A DNA stretch of 64,000 bases from Pithys albifrons albifrons (taxonomy: Eukaryota > Chordata > Aves > Passeriformes > Thamnophilidae): contig NC_092486.1 of the NCBI RefSeq assembly GCF_047495875.1, positions 5,655,738 through 5,719,737 of the forward strand, given 5' to 3'. A model generated the notes under the pieces. It saw nothing but the letters and a program-made list of their open reading frames with translations, made no database searches and was not told the DNA's origin. The position numbers were made by a program, and so were the translations under genes. Below are positions 18,764 through 29,610 of the stretch, in pieces. Each line of letters opens with the position of its first letter. The stretch's first letter is position 1.

Positions 18764-21070
18764 AGAGGCAGCTCCCATCCCTGGGTGGAGTCCATCTGAA
18801 GACTCCTCTGACCTGTGCTGGCAGCAAGGCCAGGACCAACCTCTGAGTGTGATTTATTTGAGCTCTGCTCTCCCAATCCCACCTTGCTGCTGGGGCTGGA
18901 ACTAGGAGGGAACTGTAGCAGGACTTGTGGGAATCTGACTTTAGTTTCTCCTGCAAAGTCCCCCATCCCCTTCCCCACTGAGGCAACACCAGATGAGCTC
19001 TATTTAAGGCTTTGGTGGCTGTGAAAATAAAAATAACTAAACTGAACCTCAGTGGCAATGCTGGGACAGGCTGAACAAGCCTCTATTACTGCCTTGACAG
19101 GAGTTCAATTAAAATCTCGTCACACAGAGCAAAGTCCCTGGTGAAGACCACAAAGGTGTCAGTGAAGTTCCAGCAGTCTGAAGTTCAGCCCCCCCTGTCC
19201 TTGAAGGAACTGTCTGGCCACAGTGGCTGCAAGTTCTGAGTCCCAGCACAGAGCAGAACAATGTGACTCCCTCTGAGCAGCTGTCCCTGGAGAAAGGCTG
19301 CAGGCAGGGAAGGAAATTAGGATGACATTCCACACAGAGAGTAAGAGGCACTGCTGGATTTGTGCTACTCCAGCACAGGAGGGGTTCAACCAAATTCAGC
19401 TGCTTTTTATGGCAACAAAAGAGTGCACAGATTTTCCAAAGGCACATAAAATTGTAAAAACCCCCAAGATGTGCTCACAGTGCCCCTTTTCTGGTGTTTC
19501 TGACAGCCAGCACAGAACCCTCATGTCATGCTCCAACTTCTTTGCCATCTACTTGACCTCAACTTTCCCCAGTGCTCAGAGCAATAAAGGGCTGTCCTGG
19601 ACACAGCCTAATTAGCTGTGGAAAACCTGCTCCATCCAAAAGAAGAGCACACAGAAGATCCAGCTCCTGGCCCAGCAGCTCCAGCACTAGTTTGGATAAT
19701 TAGTGTGACGAGGCTGGCTCAGCTCTGGTCCCCAGAGCAGCCACATCAGACACCACCACCACAACTCAGAGACAGAACCTGTTGAGTTATTGCCGGGGTT
19801 AACAACTCCCACTGCTGAACAGATGAATTCCATGCCTAGGCTGAACATCCAGGTTCCCACTCTTGGGCCTTGTGATGTTTTTGTGAGACAGATTAAAGGG
19901 CTGGTGATGATCAGAACCCTCCTCCCCACGTGGGTGGGGATAAACCACAGCAAATTACCTTCGGAAGGATCTTTTTTCCTTCAAATTAAGGTAACAAGGA
20001 CTAAACCACACCGGGGCTGCTTCCACCACGAGTGAACCTTAACAGAGAAGGCTTTCAAAGGCACAAAGGAGCAGTTAAATGCTCATTTCCCACTGAAAAT
20101 CATGGGCCCCTGAGTGTCTTGTGACACTTTGAAAGTCTTCTCCCCTCTCTTGGCCAGATTAATGGAAAATAATAAAAATATCCTTTAATTGTGGAGTCTC
20201 AGGGAGGTGGTTCAGCTGCCACAGTTGTCAGTAAATTAGGGAGAAAAGAAACACAAAATGAGCCTTTTTGCATTCCCTTCAATTCCACCAGGATGGTTCT
20301 GCCTCCAGTGAGCAACTTGAGAGCCTTTCCCTGCTCCAGGAGAAAAGTGCTCAGGGAGGCTGAGAGAGGAGAATAAAAGCCCAGCCAGCCCACCCCAAAA
20401 TGCACCTAATTAGGAGGCACAGACATAAATGCCTCCAGCACTCACTGGTTTGATGGTCACACTGTCCATTTGTGATGGGAAATTGGTGCTGATTTCCTGC
20501 TGGCTGCTTGGAGAGAAGTTCCCCCCATCCTGGTTAGTTCTGAGCTGGGGGAGGGACAGGGGAACAGGATGGAATTAAAGTTCTGCAATAAGATCTCCAT
20601 TTCCAACTGGCTGCCCAGATGGATTAGCAGGGAAGGGTTTCAATGACTTCATTTCCTTTAATTTGGTGACTTTAATGCTGACAGAGACTGGGAAAAGCTG
20701 ACACCAGACACTGAACCAGACACTCCCTGGGCACAGAATGGGTGAAATGGGTCCAATTAAGGCCCCCCTGGAGTCAGGAGCACCTCCTGCTGGGGAGACA
20801 CCCCAGGAGCACCATGGCCCTGAACCAGCCCTGAGGAGCAGCAGGGCCCAGACAGATGAAACTCCATTCAAATCCAGTTCTTTGCCCTGAGCTGGAATGC
20901 AAAAGCCTCCCCCAAAGGAGCAGATCCATCTGCAGGACGAGCACTGCCCCAAACACCCCAAACAAGCCCCACTGCCCATCCCTTCCCTGCCAGGCACGAA
21001 GGTTAATTGGGCACAGTTGCACTCCTGCTGTCCCAGGTGAGGGAAGAGCTGCAGGTAAATCACACAACTG
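18764..21070. other. Unannotated non-coding stretch
   Basis: About 2.3 kb with no gene or repeat recognised. The CTAATTAG palindrome at 19608-19615 and several AT-rich patches (20150-20195, TTAATGGAAAATAATAAAAA) are the only points of note. Frames are short and overlap on both strands. Confidence 0.45.
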
Positions 21071-21310
21071 CCCACTCGCTGCCTCAGAGCTGAAATAAAT
21101 AGGAATCCACAGCTAATTAATATTTAGGAAAGGCAAAAGTTGTCATCTTAAATCAGGCTGAAACACAATAATCACATTAAGTGCTTACTTCAGCAAAATA
21201 GCTCTGAAATGCAAAGTGTTGGTGAGTTATGGGAGTATTTATCCACTTAATTGACTCCTGGCTCTGGCAAACTCCATTACCCAGGAGTTAGGAGGAAATT
21301 TAATTCTGAT
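21071..21310. promoter_or_regulatory. AT-rich candidate conserved non-coding element
   Basis: Contains ACAGCTAATTAATATTTAGG, CAGGCTGAAACACAATAATC, ACATTAAGTGCTTAC and ATCCACTTAATTGACTCC. It is free of repeats, with several homeodomain-like TAAT and TTAAGTG (NK2-like) motifs. Enhancer function is an inference from composition. Confidence 0.28.
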
Positions 21311-21780
21311 CTGTGTGTTTGCACTCAAGGACTTCTGTTTGACTTGGGCTTATTTTCAGCAGCAGGAACTGAAGGGCTGCACCCACAGGAGTGTTCAATC
21401 CCCCCAGGAGTGGGGACTCCCCCACTGCCCGGGGCTGCACACTCATTATTGTGAAATGTGGAGTTAATTCTGCACAGGAACAACCCCCCTGCCAGCCCTC
21501 GGGGGGATCAATACCCTGCTCATATCTGCCCACAACAGCACCAGAGCTGGGGACACTGAGCTCACCCCACACAGTTCCTCAGCTCCAGGTGCTCAGACTC
21601 CTGATTTCCATTCCTGAGTCACTCCTGCTGCTTGGGAGAGGTTCCAACTGCTGCAGCCACGGAGACTCCCTTAGGCTGGGATTAATGAGGCTGACTGGGA
21701 TCGACTCAGCACGGCCAGACCAGACACTCTCACATCAGCCCTTGGAGTGGCAGCCAATTCACAAATCAAAGCTCCTGGTG
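21311..21780. other. Unannotated non-coding stretch
   Basis: No gene or repeat is recognised before the 28-bp array. Confidence 0.45.
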
Positions 21781-22089
21781 CTGGGAGAGGAGCAGCCCCA
21801 CCAGGGCACTGGGACAGGAGCAGCCCCACCAGGGCACTGGGAGAGAGGAGCAGCCCCACCAGGACACTGGGACAGGAGCAGCCCCACCAGGGCACTGGGA
21901 GAGGAGCAGCCCCACCAGGGCACTGGGAGAGAGGAGCAGCCCCACCAGGGCACTGGGACAGAAGCAGCCCCACCAGGACACTGGGACAGGAGCAGCCCCA
22001 CCAGGGCACTGGGACAGGAGCAGCCCCACCAGGACACTGGGACAGAAGCAGCCCCACCAGGACACTGGGACAGGAGCAGCCCCACCAGG
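21781..22089. repeat. 28-bp minisatellite, about 11 copies
   Basis: Unit contains CAGCCCCACCAGGGCACTGG followed by GACAGGAG or GAGAGGAG; some copies are 30 bases (GAGAGAGGAG) and some have AGGACACTGG. Both strands are open in several frames. Each unit carries CCACCAGGRCAC, a partial match to the CTCF core. Non-coding. Confidence 0.96.
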
Positions 22090-22559
22090 TCATGCCATGG
22101 GAGCCACCAAGGTTGCCACCACCTGGGACCAGTAACACACAATATATTTAACATTTAGTCCTAACAACCCTTTTGCTTTTCCCATACCTACACTGGTGCC
22201 TCTATTTCTTTATTTTTCAGTCCCATATTCTGGTATTTTCAGTGCAAACCCTCCATATTGATCAGCAAAGGAAATGGGATTGGCTCCATCCCAGGAGAGG
22301 TTCCTGCCAGGCCCTGCAGTTGCCCATTTGCTCCTTTTTAACAGTCAAACCCCGCCTATAAAGGTAATTAAAGGGAACAAATTTGATTATAAACATGACT
22401 TCATTCCACAGGAGCTCCAGACAAACCCCCTTGTGCAGGAGTCTCCTTGTTCCACACCTTTGTGCTCTCTAAATGTCTCTTTCCCCCTTCAGTAGAACCC
22501 CAGAGCCACAGAAGGATTGGGGTTGGAAGAGACACTCCTTTCCCCACTTCCAGGAGCAG
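22090..22559. other. Non-coding stretch with a weak CR1 tail remnant
   Basis: At 22500-22545 the sequence CAGAGCCACAGAAGGATTGG followed by GGTTGGAAGAGACACTCC resembles an inverted CR1 end, only about 45 bases long. The rest shows nothing recognisable. Confidence 0.45.
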
Positions 22560-22850
22560 ACCTACCTAATGACTATCAATTAGCACTTAAACACTAATTA
22601 TGTCTATATTTGAGCACCTATAAACAGCTACAGTTCTATTTGTGCTTCTGGATGTAAAGACAAAAACCCATCATCATTTTCATCCTGCTAAATTTGTCAG
22701 GCTTTGAACGAGACAGGTCTCAGAGAGAATATTGGGGCAGGGAAAACTTGCTGTTCCTCAGACACCTGAGAGTTTTTTGTCTTGATTAACTATTTCTATT
22801 TATCATCTTTATCATGGGAAGAAGAGTATGATCTGAGTCTCCAACGTGTT
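22560..22850. promoter_or_regulatory. AT-rich candidate conserved non-coding element
   Basis: Contains CAATTAGCACTTAAACAC followed by TAATTATG (an inverted ATTAG/CTAAT pair with a longer spacer), and TTGATTAACTATTTC, TTTATCATCTTTATCATGG (GATA-type sites on the minus strand). No repeats. Regulatory function is inferred from composition only. Confidence 0.3.
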
Positions 22851-23219
22851 AAATGGATCCTCTGCCTGCAATAAAAGCTGCTTCAGAACGACACTTCAAA
22901 CAATCCACAAAGTATCAAACCCCCAAATTTCCTCCCAGTCCTGGATTTACTCAGTGACAAAGCCTGAAATTAAACTCTGGAGCTCCAAGGAAAGGCCAGA
23001 AAAGCCAATTATTCTCCCCAGCCAACAGTTCATTTTGCAGCCAAATTCTCCTTTTGCTGCCTCCCAGCAGGTGTTGGGGCTGGAGAGAAGCTCTGGGGAA
23101 GGAGGCACTGGGGGTTGTTCTCTTTGCCCTCCCTCAGCCTCTCCTGCAAAATCTGACTGGAAGGTTTCCTGCTCCATAAACTCTGTCTCACCTGAACAAC
23201 ATCTCCACTTGAGGAACTT
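22851..23219. other. Unannotated non-coding stretch
   Basis: No gene or repeat is recognised between the AT-rich block and the GGAT microsatellite. Confidence 0.45.
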
Positions 23220-23402
23220 GGATGGATGGATGGATGGATGGATGGATGGATGGATGGATGGATGGATGGGTGGATGGATGGGTGGGTGGATGGGTGGATG
23301 GATGGATGGATGGATGGATGGATGGATGGATGGATGGATGGATGGATGGAGGGGTGGATGGATGGATGGGTGGATGGATGGATGGGTGGGTGGAGGGATG
23401 GA
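23220..23402. repeat. GGAT tetranucleotide microsatellite, about 46 units
   Basis: Long run of GGATGGATGGAT with interspersed GGGT and GGAG units. The longest pure stretches are 23220-23269 and about 23296-23348. Plus frames read Met-Asp-Gly-Trp repeats and a minus frame reads Ile-His-Pro-Ser repeats. Both are artefacts. Confidence 0.98.
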
Positions 23403-24190
23403 TAAACCAAAGCTCTACCCCATTCCTGAAATAATACCACTTAGAAGATCTCTACAGCAAATCCAGGAAGGATTTCTCAGAGATCCTGAAGGTGTTTGGC
23501 CAACTGGTTCCTTCCACCATGACAGAAATGAGGTACCAAAGTGCTCCTGATTGTCTGCACTGCAATGGTTCAATATTTAATGGTGGCCAATAATCAGGAC
23601 CTCAGTCATCTCATTGACAGTCAAGGACTCTACACTCCTAATTGGCCAGCACAGCTCCGTTTGTTTCAGGTGTATGCAGAGCATTTGCTCATGCCCAAGA
23701 CATCACTCCCCTGGGAGCACAGGCAGATCTGAGCCAGATCAGCCTGCAAATGCTTCTGGAGGAAATTGGGTTTCTCTGCTCCATTAGGAGCATTTCATTT
23801 CTGTGATGAAAATCAGAAAACAATGTTCTTTCCAGTTAGAGTGAAATGTGCAAAATGCAGCTTTGCTCTAACCAGGTTTGCAAACACTTATCTAAAGTGC
23901 CCTGGAAAGGCTCTATTAAATAAGGAGGAGAAATGCAAAGTGCACAGGCAGCATCTTTCATCAGCTCTGTTTGCTGGGACTGATGGACAACAGGCTTTGG
24001 AGGAATAGCAGGACCAGCTGACACTCCTGGCCAGCACCTCTCGGTGCAGAGATTCCCACCCACCAAGTCCTGGGCTCTGATCACAAAGAGGCCTCGATTT
24101 CTGTGGTGCCAAATGAGGGAAAGGGAGGCAGAGACACAGAACAGGTGAAGCCACTGAGGACAAACCTTCACCTGGACCCTCAGTGACTAA
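23403..24190. other. Unannotated non-coding stretch
   Basis: No gene or repeat is recognised. Mixed composition. Confidence 0.45.
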
Positions 24191-24364
24191 AGGCATCGAG
24201 TCCAACCGTCCCCAGCACTGCCAAGGCCACCACTCACCCATGTCCCCAAGTGCCACGTCCCCAGGGCTGTTCAGTCCCTCCAGGAGTGGGGACTCTGCCC
24301 CTGGGCCGGGTCTGGACAGCCCTTTCCATGAGGGAATTGTCTCTGACACCCAATTTAAACCTGA
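24191..24364 (-). mobile_element. CR1 LINE fragment, second subfamily
   Basis: GGCATCGAGTCCAACCGTCC, CAGCACTGCCAAGGCCACCA, CATGTCCCCAAGTGCCACGT, CTCCAGGAGTGGGGACTCTG and CAGCCCTTTCCATGAGGGAA then CAATTTAAACCTGAATGAG. Minus orientation; the terminal tail is missing. Confidence 0.88.
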
Positions 24365-24554
24365 ATGAGAGGCAGCACATGTGCAGAGTTCCACCCAGGC
24401 TGGTGCAGAGGAGGTGTCAGAGGCACCATCTGGATCTCCCACAGCCAGGGTGGAGCTGCTCAGAGCCAGGAGGGACTTTGCTGGTGGGGATGGCACTGCA
24501 GGGCAGCCTCAGCACCGCAGGGTGAGTGACTGGGGAGCTGTTAAAAGGGGATGT
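24365..24554. other. Spacer between two CR1 fragments
   Basis: About 190 bases, nothing recognised. Confidence 0.5.
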
Positions 24555-24850
24555 GAAATCCTGGAATATTGGGGTTGGAAGAGACCTTGAGGATCATCTC
24601 TGCCATGGGCAGGGACACCTTCCACTGACCAGGGTGCTCCAAGTGCCAGCCTGGCCTTGGGCACTGCCAGGGATGGGGCAGCCACAGCTCTCTGGGAATT
24701 CCATCCCAGCCCCTCCCCACCCTCACAGGGAGCAATTCCTGCCCAATATCCCACCTGTCCCTGCCCTCTGGCAGTTCAGAGCCTTTCCTCCTTGTCCTGT
24801 CACTCCAGGCCCTTCTCACCCCCCTCCAGTGCCCTCAGATACCCCCTACA
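24555..24850 (-). mobile_element. CR1 LINE 3-prime fragment, about 300 bases
   Basis: AATCCTGGAATATTGGGGTT, GGAAGAGACCTTGAGGATCA, TGCCATGGGCAGGGACACC, GGCCTTGGGCACTGCCAGGG, ATGGGGCAGCCACAGCTCTC, GGAATTCCATCCCAGCCCCT, CCCACCCTCACAGGGAGCAA, TTCCTGCCCAATATCCCACC, CCTTGTCCTGTCACTCC and GTGCCCTCAGATACCCCC. One of the longest CR1 copies in the window. Confidence 0.95.
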
Positions 24851-25352
24851 AGAAACACTCACTTTGAAGTTCTTGTAAAGACCCCCCTGGGCATAAAAAG
24901 TTTTACTGCCACAATTCTGCCAGTTTTGGGAAATCTCCATATTTCCAGGAGGCAACACCACCAAAACCCCCCACCAGCCACTTTCCACAGAGCCAGAGCT
25001 GCTGGAACGGGGTCTGCACACGAAGTCCAGGGCCAGGGTGGGCTGACAGGCTGGAGAGGTCCCACCTCCCTTTGCCTTGTCCAAGGCTGACTGAGCCCAA
25101 CACGTTCCAGGACCAAAGCCCTGCCCAAAGCCAGCTGGGCTCTGGCTCGAGGTGGATTCATGGAATTTAGGACAAAAAGGCATTATTAGCTCCCCTGGTG
25201 TGACACTGTGGAGCTGCTCAGTGTCAAAGCCAAACCCAACAGATGCAGCCTCAGGCTCAAAGTCAAACCCAAACTCAAAGGGACTTTTCTTGGACTCTTT
25301 GTGGTTGTGTCAAGTTTCTTCTTTCCATTCTTGGCCATTTCTTTGTGCCAAC
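24851..25352. other. Unannotated non-coding stretch
   Basis: No gene or repeat is recognised. A small direct repetition at 25225-25280 (AAAGCCAAACCC, AAAGTCAAACCCAAACTC) is the only feature. Confidence 0.45.
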
Positions 25353-25492
25353 TGGAATCACAGAATATCCTGAGTGGGAAGGGACCCCCAAGGATCATCC
25401 AGTCCAACTCTTGGCCCTGCAGAGACAACCCAAAATCCCACCCTGTCCCTGAGAGTGTTGTCCAAACCCTCCTGGAGCTCTGGCAGGTTTGG
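25353..25492 (-). mobile_element. CR1 LINE fragment
   Basis: GGAATCACAGAATATCCTGA, GTGGGAAGGGACCCCCAAGG, ATCATCCAGTCCAACTCTTG, GCCCTGCAGAGACAACCC, GTGTTGTCCAAACCCTCCTG and GAGCTCTGGCAGG. This is a third CR1 end type, with GAGTGGGAAGGGACCC instead of GGTTTGGGTTGG. Minus orientation. Confidence 0.88.
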
Positions 25493-25920
25493 TTCTGAAC
25501 GAAGGAAGGGGCAGAAACTGCAGCATCTTCTGACAAAAATCTGTCTTCTCTTCAATTTACAGCTCAGTTTCCTCCACCTCAAAAACTCTCACACTTCAGA
25601 GAAGCCAAGGACGAGCTGGAACATCTGAAATGAGCCTGCAAAGCTCTTGGATTTCCCAGCAGATGCAGGGAAGCAGCTGCCACTCTCAGTGTACGTGTAG
25701 TGAGGCTGCTCCTCAGACATGGAGAGTAACTGTTTTCTAACAGAGCCTTCCCAGGATTCAAACTGAGTTGCAGTTTCCATAATCTGTGACTAAATATTGG
25801 TTCCACAAGAAGAATTTGGGTCCAGTTTTTCCAGTGGTATCTCTTTGCTCCATTGACTAATAGTGGTGCTGCTTTGTCTTTCCTTTGTCTTTCATTTCAT
25901 GCTGACTTTTCTTCCACCCA
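25493..25920. other. Unannotated non-coding stretch
   Basis: No gene or repeat is recognised. Confidence 0.45.
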
Positions 25921-25987
25921 AGGAGTGGGACCTGATGATCCTTGTGGGTCCCTTCCAGCTCAGGATAATCCTTGACTCTGTGATCTG
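25921..25987 (+). mobile_element. Short CR1 3-prime end
   Basis: GGGACCTGATGATCCTTGTG, GGTCCCTTCCAGCTCAGGAT and AATCCTTGACTCTGTGATC match the terminal 65 bases of a CR1 in sense orientation. It is probably the same end type as the copy 430 bases upstream, in opposite orientation. Confidence 0.85.
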
Positions 25988-26412
25988 TTTGAACTGATGC
26001 CCATTCATTTGTCGTGGTGCTTGTAGGAGCTGGAGGGGGTTTGAAAGGGGTTTGTCCAAAGTCTTGTCTCCCTCTGTCTCTGTGTCTCCTCAAACATTTC
26101 ACTCCCAACCTTTCCCTGCCTCTCCCTCCCCTGTGATTTACAAGGGAAATGAAAACTCTCCCCATCCCAGTGCTTGGGGTTTTCCATCTTGGGGCACTGA
26201 TTTATAAAGGCTGCCAGGGAGGTTGAATGCCTGGGTTTGATTTAGAAATCATTGCTAGAAAGTTGTGTTTATCTCCAATATTCAGCTGCTCTGCAGTCAG
26301 TGAAACTCCTGATTTATGGATTGCAAATTGTGTGCAGAGACTCCAAACTTATTTATAGATCCCTCCCCCAACAGGAACACGAGCAGCACAACCCCAAAAT
26401 AGGCACATCAGC
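25988..26412. other. Unannotated non-coding stretch
   Basis: No gene or repeat is recognised. Confidence 0.45.
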
Positions 26413-26920
26413 ACACACGTGTCAGTGCACACCTGGGATGGATCTCACATCACACACCTGGGATGGATCTCACATCACACACGTGGGCATGGATCTCACA
26501 TCACACACCTGGGCATGGATCTCACATCACACACGTGTCAGTGCACACATGGGCACAGATCTCACATCACACACCTGGGCACAGATCTCACACATCACAC
26601 ACCTGGGCATGGATCTCACATCACACACATGGGCACAGATCCCACATCACACACATGGGCACAGATCCCACATCACACACATGGGCACGGATCTCACATC
26701 ACACACATGTGCACACGTCTCACATCACACACATGGGCACAGATCTCACATCACACACGTGTCAGTGCACACCTGGGCATGGATCTCACATCACACACCT
26801 GGGCATGGATCTCACATCACACACATGTGCACAGATCTCACACATCACACACATGTCAGTGCACACAAGTGCACATATCTGACATATCACACACATGTGC
26901 ACACATCTCACCCATCTCAC
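26413..26920. repeat. CA/TG-rich 26-bp minisatellite, about 19 copies
   Basis: Core ATCTCACATCACACACMTGGG with a GCATGG or GCACAG link. Four interruptions carry GTCAGTGCACAC (about 26421, 26537, 26761, 26855). Long alternating purine-pyrimidine runs (CACACACGTG, GTGCACACATG) could adopt Z-DNA. The CACGTG or CATGTG palindromes occur in many units. Plus frames are open but repeat His-Thr-Ser-type peptides in every frame, so it is non-coding. Confidence 0.96.
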
Positions 26921-27470
26921 ATACTCCTGGTCCATCCTCTCCTGCTGCTCCCAGGTGCCAGGGCAGTGCCCACCGAGGGGCTGTGCTGCCTCCCCTTCCA
27001 GCCCTCCAACCCCTCAAACATTCCCCTTCAGCTCCCTTTGCAGCTCCCTGGGGGGCTCCTGCTCCTGCTGTGGAGCTCCAGAGGCTGATCCAGCACTGGA
27101 TCTGGCTGGAGTGGAGCTGAAAGCTGAATTTCAGAGGTGCCAGAGGAAGGGGAAGGGAGGGCTGGAATGAGGCCCCCCAGACTGGAGCCAAAGCGTTGCC
27201 ACCACAGGCTGAGGAACTGGATCCTCCCTCCCAGCCCCCTGCAGGGTGTGGGGCTGCTCCTGTTGTGCTCTGGCCAAGCTCAGCTCTCCTGCCCTGGAGA
27301 ACCCAGTTGGGAGGGACAGAATTCCCCTTTCACTGGGCATTTCTTGCCTGAGCTCACCTTTGCCTTACCAATGCCCAGGACTTCATTCTGTGCCATTTAA
27401 CCAGGCATGGTGAGAGCCCAGGGCTCAGCAATGCTGGCCATGGAAAGCAGTCACAGAAGAGGATTCTTCA
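26921..27470. other. Unannotated GC-rich stretch
   Basis: No gene or repeat is recognised. Pyrimidine-rich from 26925 to 27080. Confidence 0.45.
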
Positions 27471-28000
27471 AAGGAAGGTCCCAATTTTAGGCCAGTCACA
27501 GAGTGTGGGGCAATGGTTTAAAAGGTGCAATTACAGTAATTTACTAGGAAGGCAAAAGATGAAAATTTTGATTATTCTGTAACATTTTTTAGACTTTCCT
27601 GGCAATACCTACATAGGTTTCTTTTCTAGTTTTGCTGCCCCAACATCTTTCAGGTTAATTATGTTGTCAAAAAGCCACTGCTAAAATTATGATTCTCATT
27701 ACAGGATGATCTAATCGATTTTGTGGGGTGAGTTTGGCCCAACCTATTCCACCACCATACACATCCTACACATGGAAAAATCCATTTCTCTGTCACTCTG
27801 TGTTACACTTGCATTTAAACTGCCTTCCACAGCTGAGAGCCTGTCAGCAGTTCTGCTGCAACCCTTTGATACCCCGGGTTTATAATATAGACATTTTAAA
27901 AAAAGGGTCAATTCTGGCTGACATTTGACAGGCAGATTTATTCTGGAGGCCAATTATATTTATTTGAATTTTGCTTCCATTTGAATTGAGTCTCATGTCT
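27471..28000. promoter_or_regulatory. AT-rich candidate conserved non-coding element
   Basis: About 500 bases of repeat-free AT-rich sequence: GGTGCAATTACAGTAATTTA, GATTATTCTGTAACATTTTT, CAGGTTAATTATGTTGTC, TGATCTAATCGATTTTG. No long frames on either strand. Composition resembles deeply conserved enhancers. Conservation itself cannot be seen here. Confidence 0.35.
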
Positions 28001-28135
28001 TGTTATCCACAGGGCTGTGGAAACCGCCAGGAACCAGAATCCCAAATATAAACTGCTCTTGAAAGAGAAATAAAAATGAGCTGCTTTCAGCCCTGGGGAT
28101 CAGAACACACTGATCTGCTCTGCCTGGAACCACAG
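28001..28135. other. Spacer
   Basis: Nothing recognised. Confidence 0.4.
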
Positions 28136-28276
28136 CTTGGTCTCACCAAAAGCACAGAGCACCAGCCAAGGGCTTGGTCTCACCACCATCACAGCACCAG
28201 CCAAGGGCTTGGTCTCACCACCATCACAGCACCAGCCAAGGGCTTGGTCTCACCACCATCACAGCACCAGCCAAGC
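28136..28276. repeat. 35-bp tandem repeat, about 4 copies
   Basis: Unit contains AAGGGCTTGGTCTCACCACC followed by ATCACAGCACCAGCC. The first copy is diverged (CTTGGTCTCACCAAAAGC); the last three are nearly identical, which suggests recent duplication. Confidence 0.95.
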
Positions 28277-28444
28277 CCCCCGTTACTGCAGGAGCTGCCC
28301 CTGACAATGGCAGGGGTGGGACACACACCAAGAGCCCCCAAAACATCCCAAAGGAGCAGCTCCAGTGTGGGAAGGCCTTGGGTTTATTGTGGACAAAGAT
28401 CAGCATCTCTTTAAATACATGTGTATATAAATAGGGAATATTTG
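28277..28444. other. Spacer
   Basis: Nothing recognised. AT-rich near 28410-28440 (TAAATACATGTGTATATAAA). Confidence 0.45.
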
Positions 28445-28760
28445 GGGAGTCCAGCTGGAGAAGAGAAGGTTCCAGGGACACCTTAAAGACCCTTCCAGCG
28501 CCTAAAGGGGCTCCAGAAGAGCTGGAGAGGGACTTGGGACAAGGCCTGGAAGGATGGGACACAGGGAATGGCTTCCCACTGCCAGAGGGCAGGGATAGAT
28601 GGGATTGGGGAAGAAATTCCTCCCTTTGATGGTGGGGAGGGGCTGGGGTGGAATTCCCAGAGAATTCCATCTAGTGGAAGGTGCCCCTGCCCATGGCAGG
28701 GCTTTGGTATCTGTTGATCTTTAGGGTCCTTTTCCAACTCAAACCATTGCATGATTCCAC
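28445..28760 (+). mobile_element. CR1 LINE 3-prime end with internal deletion, about 315 bases
   Basis: GAGTCCAGCTGGAGAAGAGA, CCTTCCAGCGCCTAAAGGGG, GGGACACAGGGAATGGCTTC, CCACTGCCAGAGGGCAGGGA, GGGGAAGAAATTCCTCCC, GGAATTCCCAGAGAATTCCA, then directly CTAGTGGAAGGTGCCCCTGC, CCATGGCAGGG, and TTTCCAACTCAAACCATTGC. The usual GCTGTGGCTGCCCC-to-GGCTGGTGGGAG block of about 90 bases is missing, probably deleted between short GAATTCC direct repeats. Confidence 0.94.
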
Positions 28761-28790
28761 CATATTCACCACTCCATAAACCCTGCTCTG

Positions 28791-28897
28791 GTGCAGCAAA
28801 CCCTTCTGGGGTCCAGCAAACCCTTCTGGGGTCCAGCAAACCCTTCTGGTGTCCAGCAAACCCTTCTGGGGTCCAGCAAACCCTTCTGGGGTCCAGC
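28791..28897. repeat. 20-bp tandem repeat, about 5 copies
   Basis: Unit GTCCAGCAAACCCTTCTGGG, almost identical between copies, with one GTGTCC and one GTGC variant. It starts about 30 bases after a CR1 end. On the minus strand it reads as a six- to seven-residue peptide repeat in rotating frames. Confidence 0.96.
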
Positions 28898-29329
28898 CAC
28901 ATGTGAACCCGTGGAATGAGAGGTCAGAAGGAAGCAGAAGGGCCAAGGGAGCACCAACCCTACAGGGAAGAGCAAAAGGAGCTCACACTTGCTCATTGCC
29001 ACAGTTAATGAAGACATTTCAGCTCTGCATGTCCATGCCCTGTGTTTGCTCCCTCCAAGCAGTTCAGGGCTTGGCTTTCCCTGCCAAAAGAAGTCTTGGG
29101 GAGGGGAATTCTGAAGCAGCATCTGTGAATCTGCAGAGCAGGAATGTTTTAAAACACACCACAGAGCACCTGAGTTTTCTGTTGATAAAAGCCAAGAGAG
29201 AACTGCCCCTACTACAAATAATTGCCAGGAAAAAGAATGTCTTGGGCTAAGAAAGGAGAGAGCACAGAAAAGGTCTCGTTAAGATCCTTTCTGCTGCTTA
29301 TCACCAGTTTTGTACAGGGTTAAATGTCT
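28898..29329. other. Unannotated non-coding stretch
   Basis: No gene or repeat is recognised. Confidence 0.45.
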
Positions 29330-29610
29330 TTGCTGGTGACTAACACGGAGAGGCTGAGGATTAACAGGGATAATGGACAATGTGATTCATGAAGTTTTAA
29401 TGGAAAATCCCCATGGGTTGTGTATAAATCTTATTTATAGCTTTAAAAGTCTGTAATATACTTATTGTATATTTTGGAAGCGGTGGGAGTGCAGTCCCTG
29501 TCATAGTTAATCCATTAAAAAAGCAGCTCCTGTGGGGCTCCTGGGGATAAAGATTTGGTATTTTAGAGACTGGCAGAGTGTTCAGCTGGAAATGTCCAAC
29601 ACAGCTGAGG
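29330..29610. promoter_or_regulatory. AT-rich candidate conserved non-coding element
   Basis: Contains AATGTGATTCATGAAGTTTT, TGTATAAATCTTATTTATAG, GTAATATACTTATTGTATAT and GTTAATCCATTAAAAAAGC (an ATTAATCC-like site). No repeats and no convincing frames. Regulatory role inferred from composition. Confidence 0.3.

Noticed and set aside
23220..23402. Met-Asp-Gly-Trp repeat protein
   Set aside because: Simple GGAT microsatellite.
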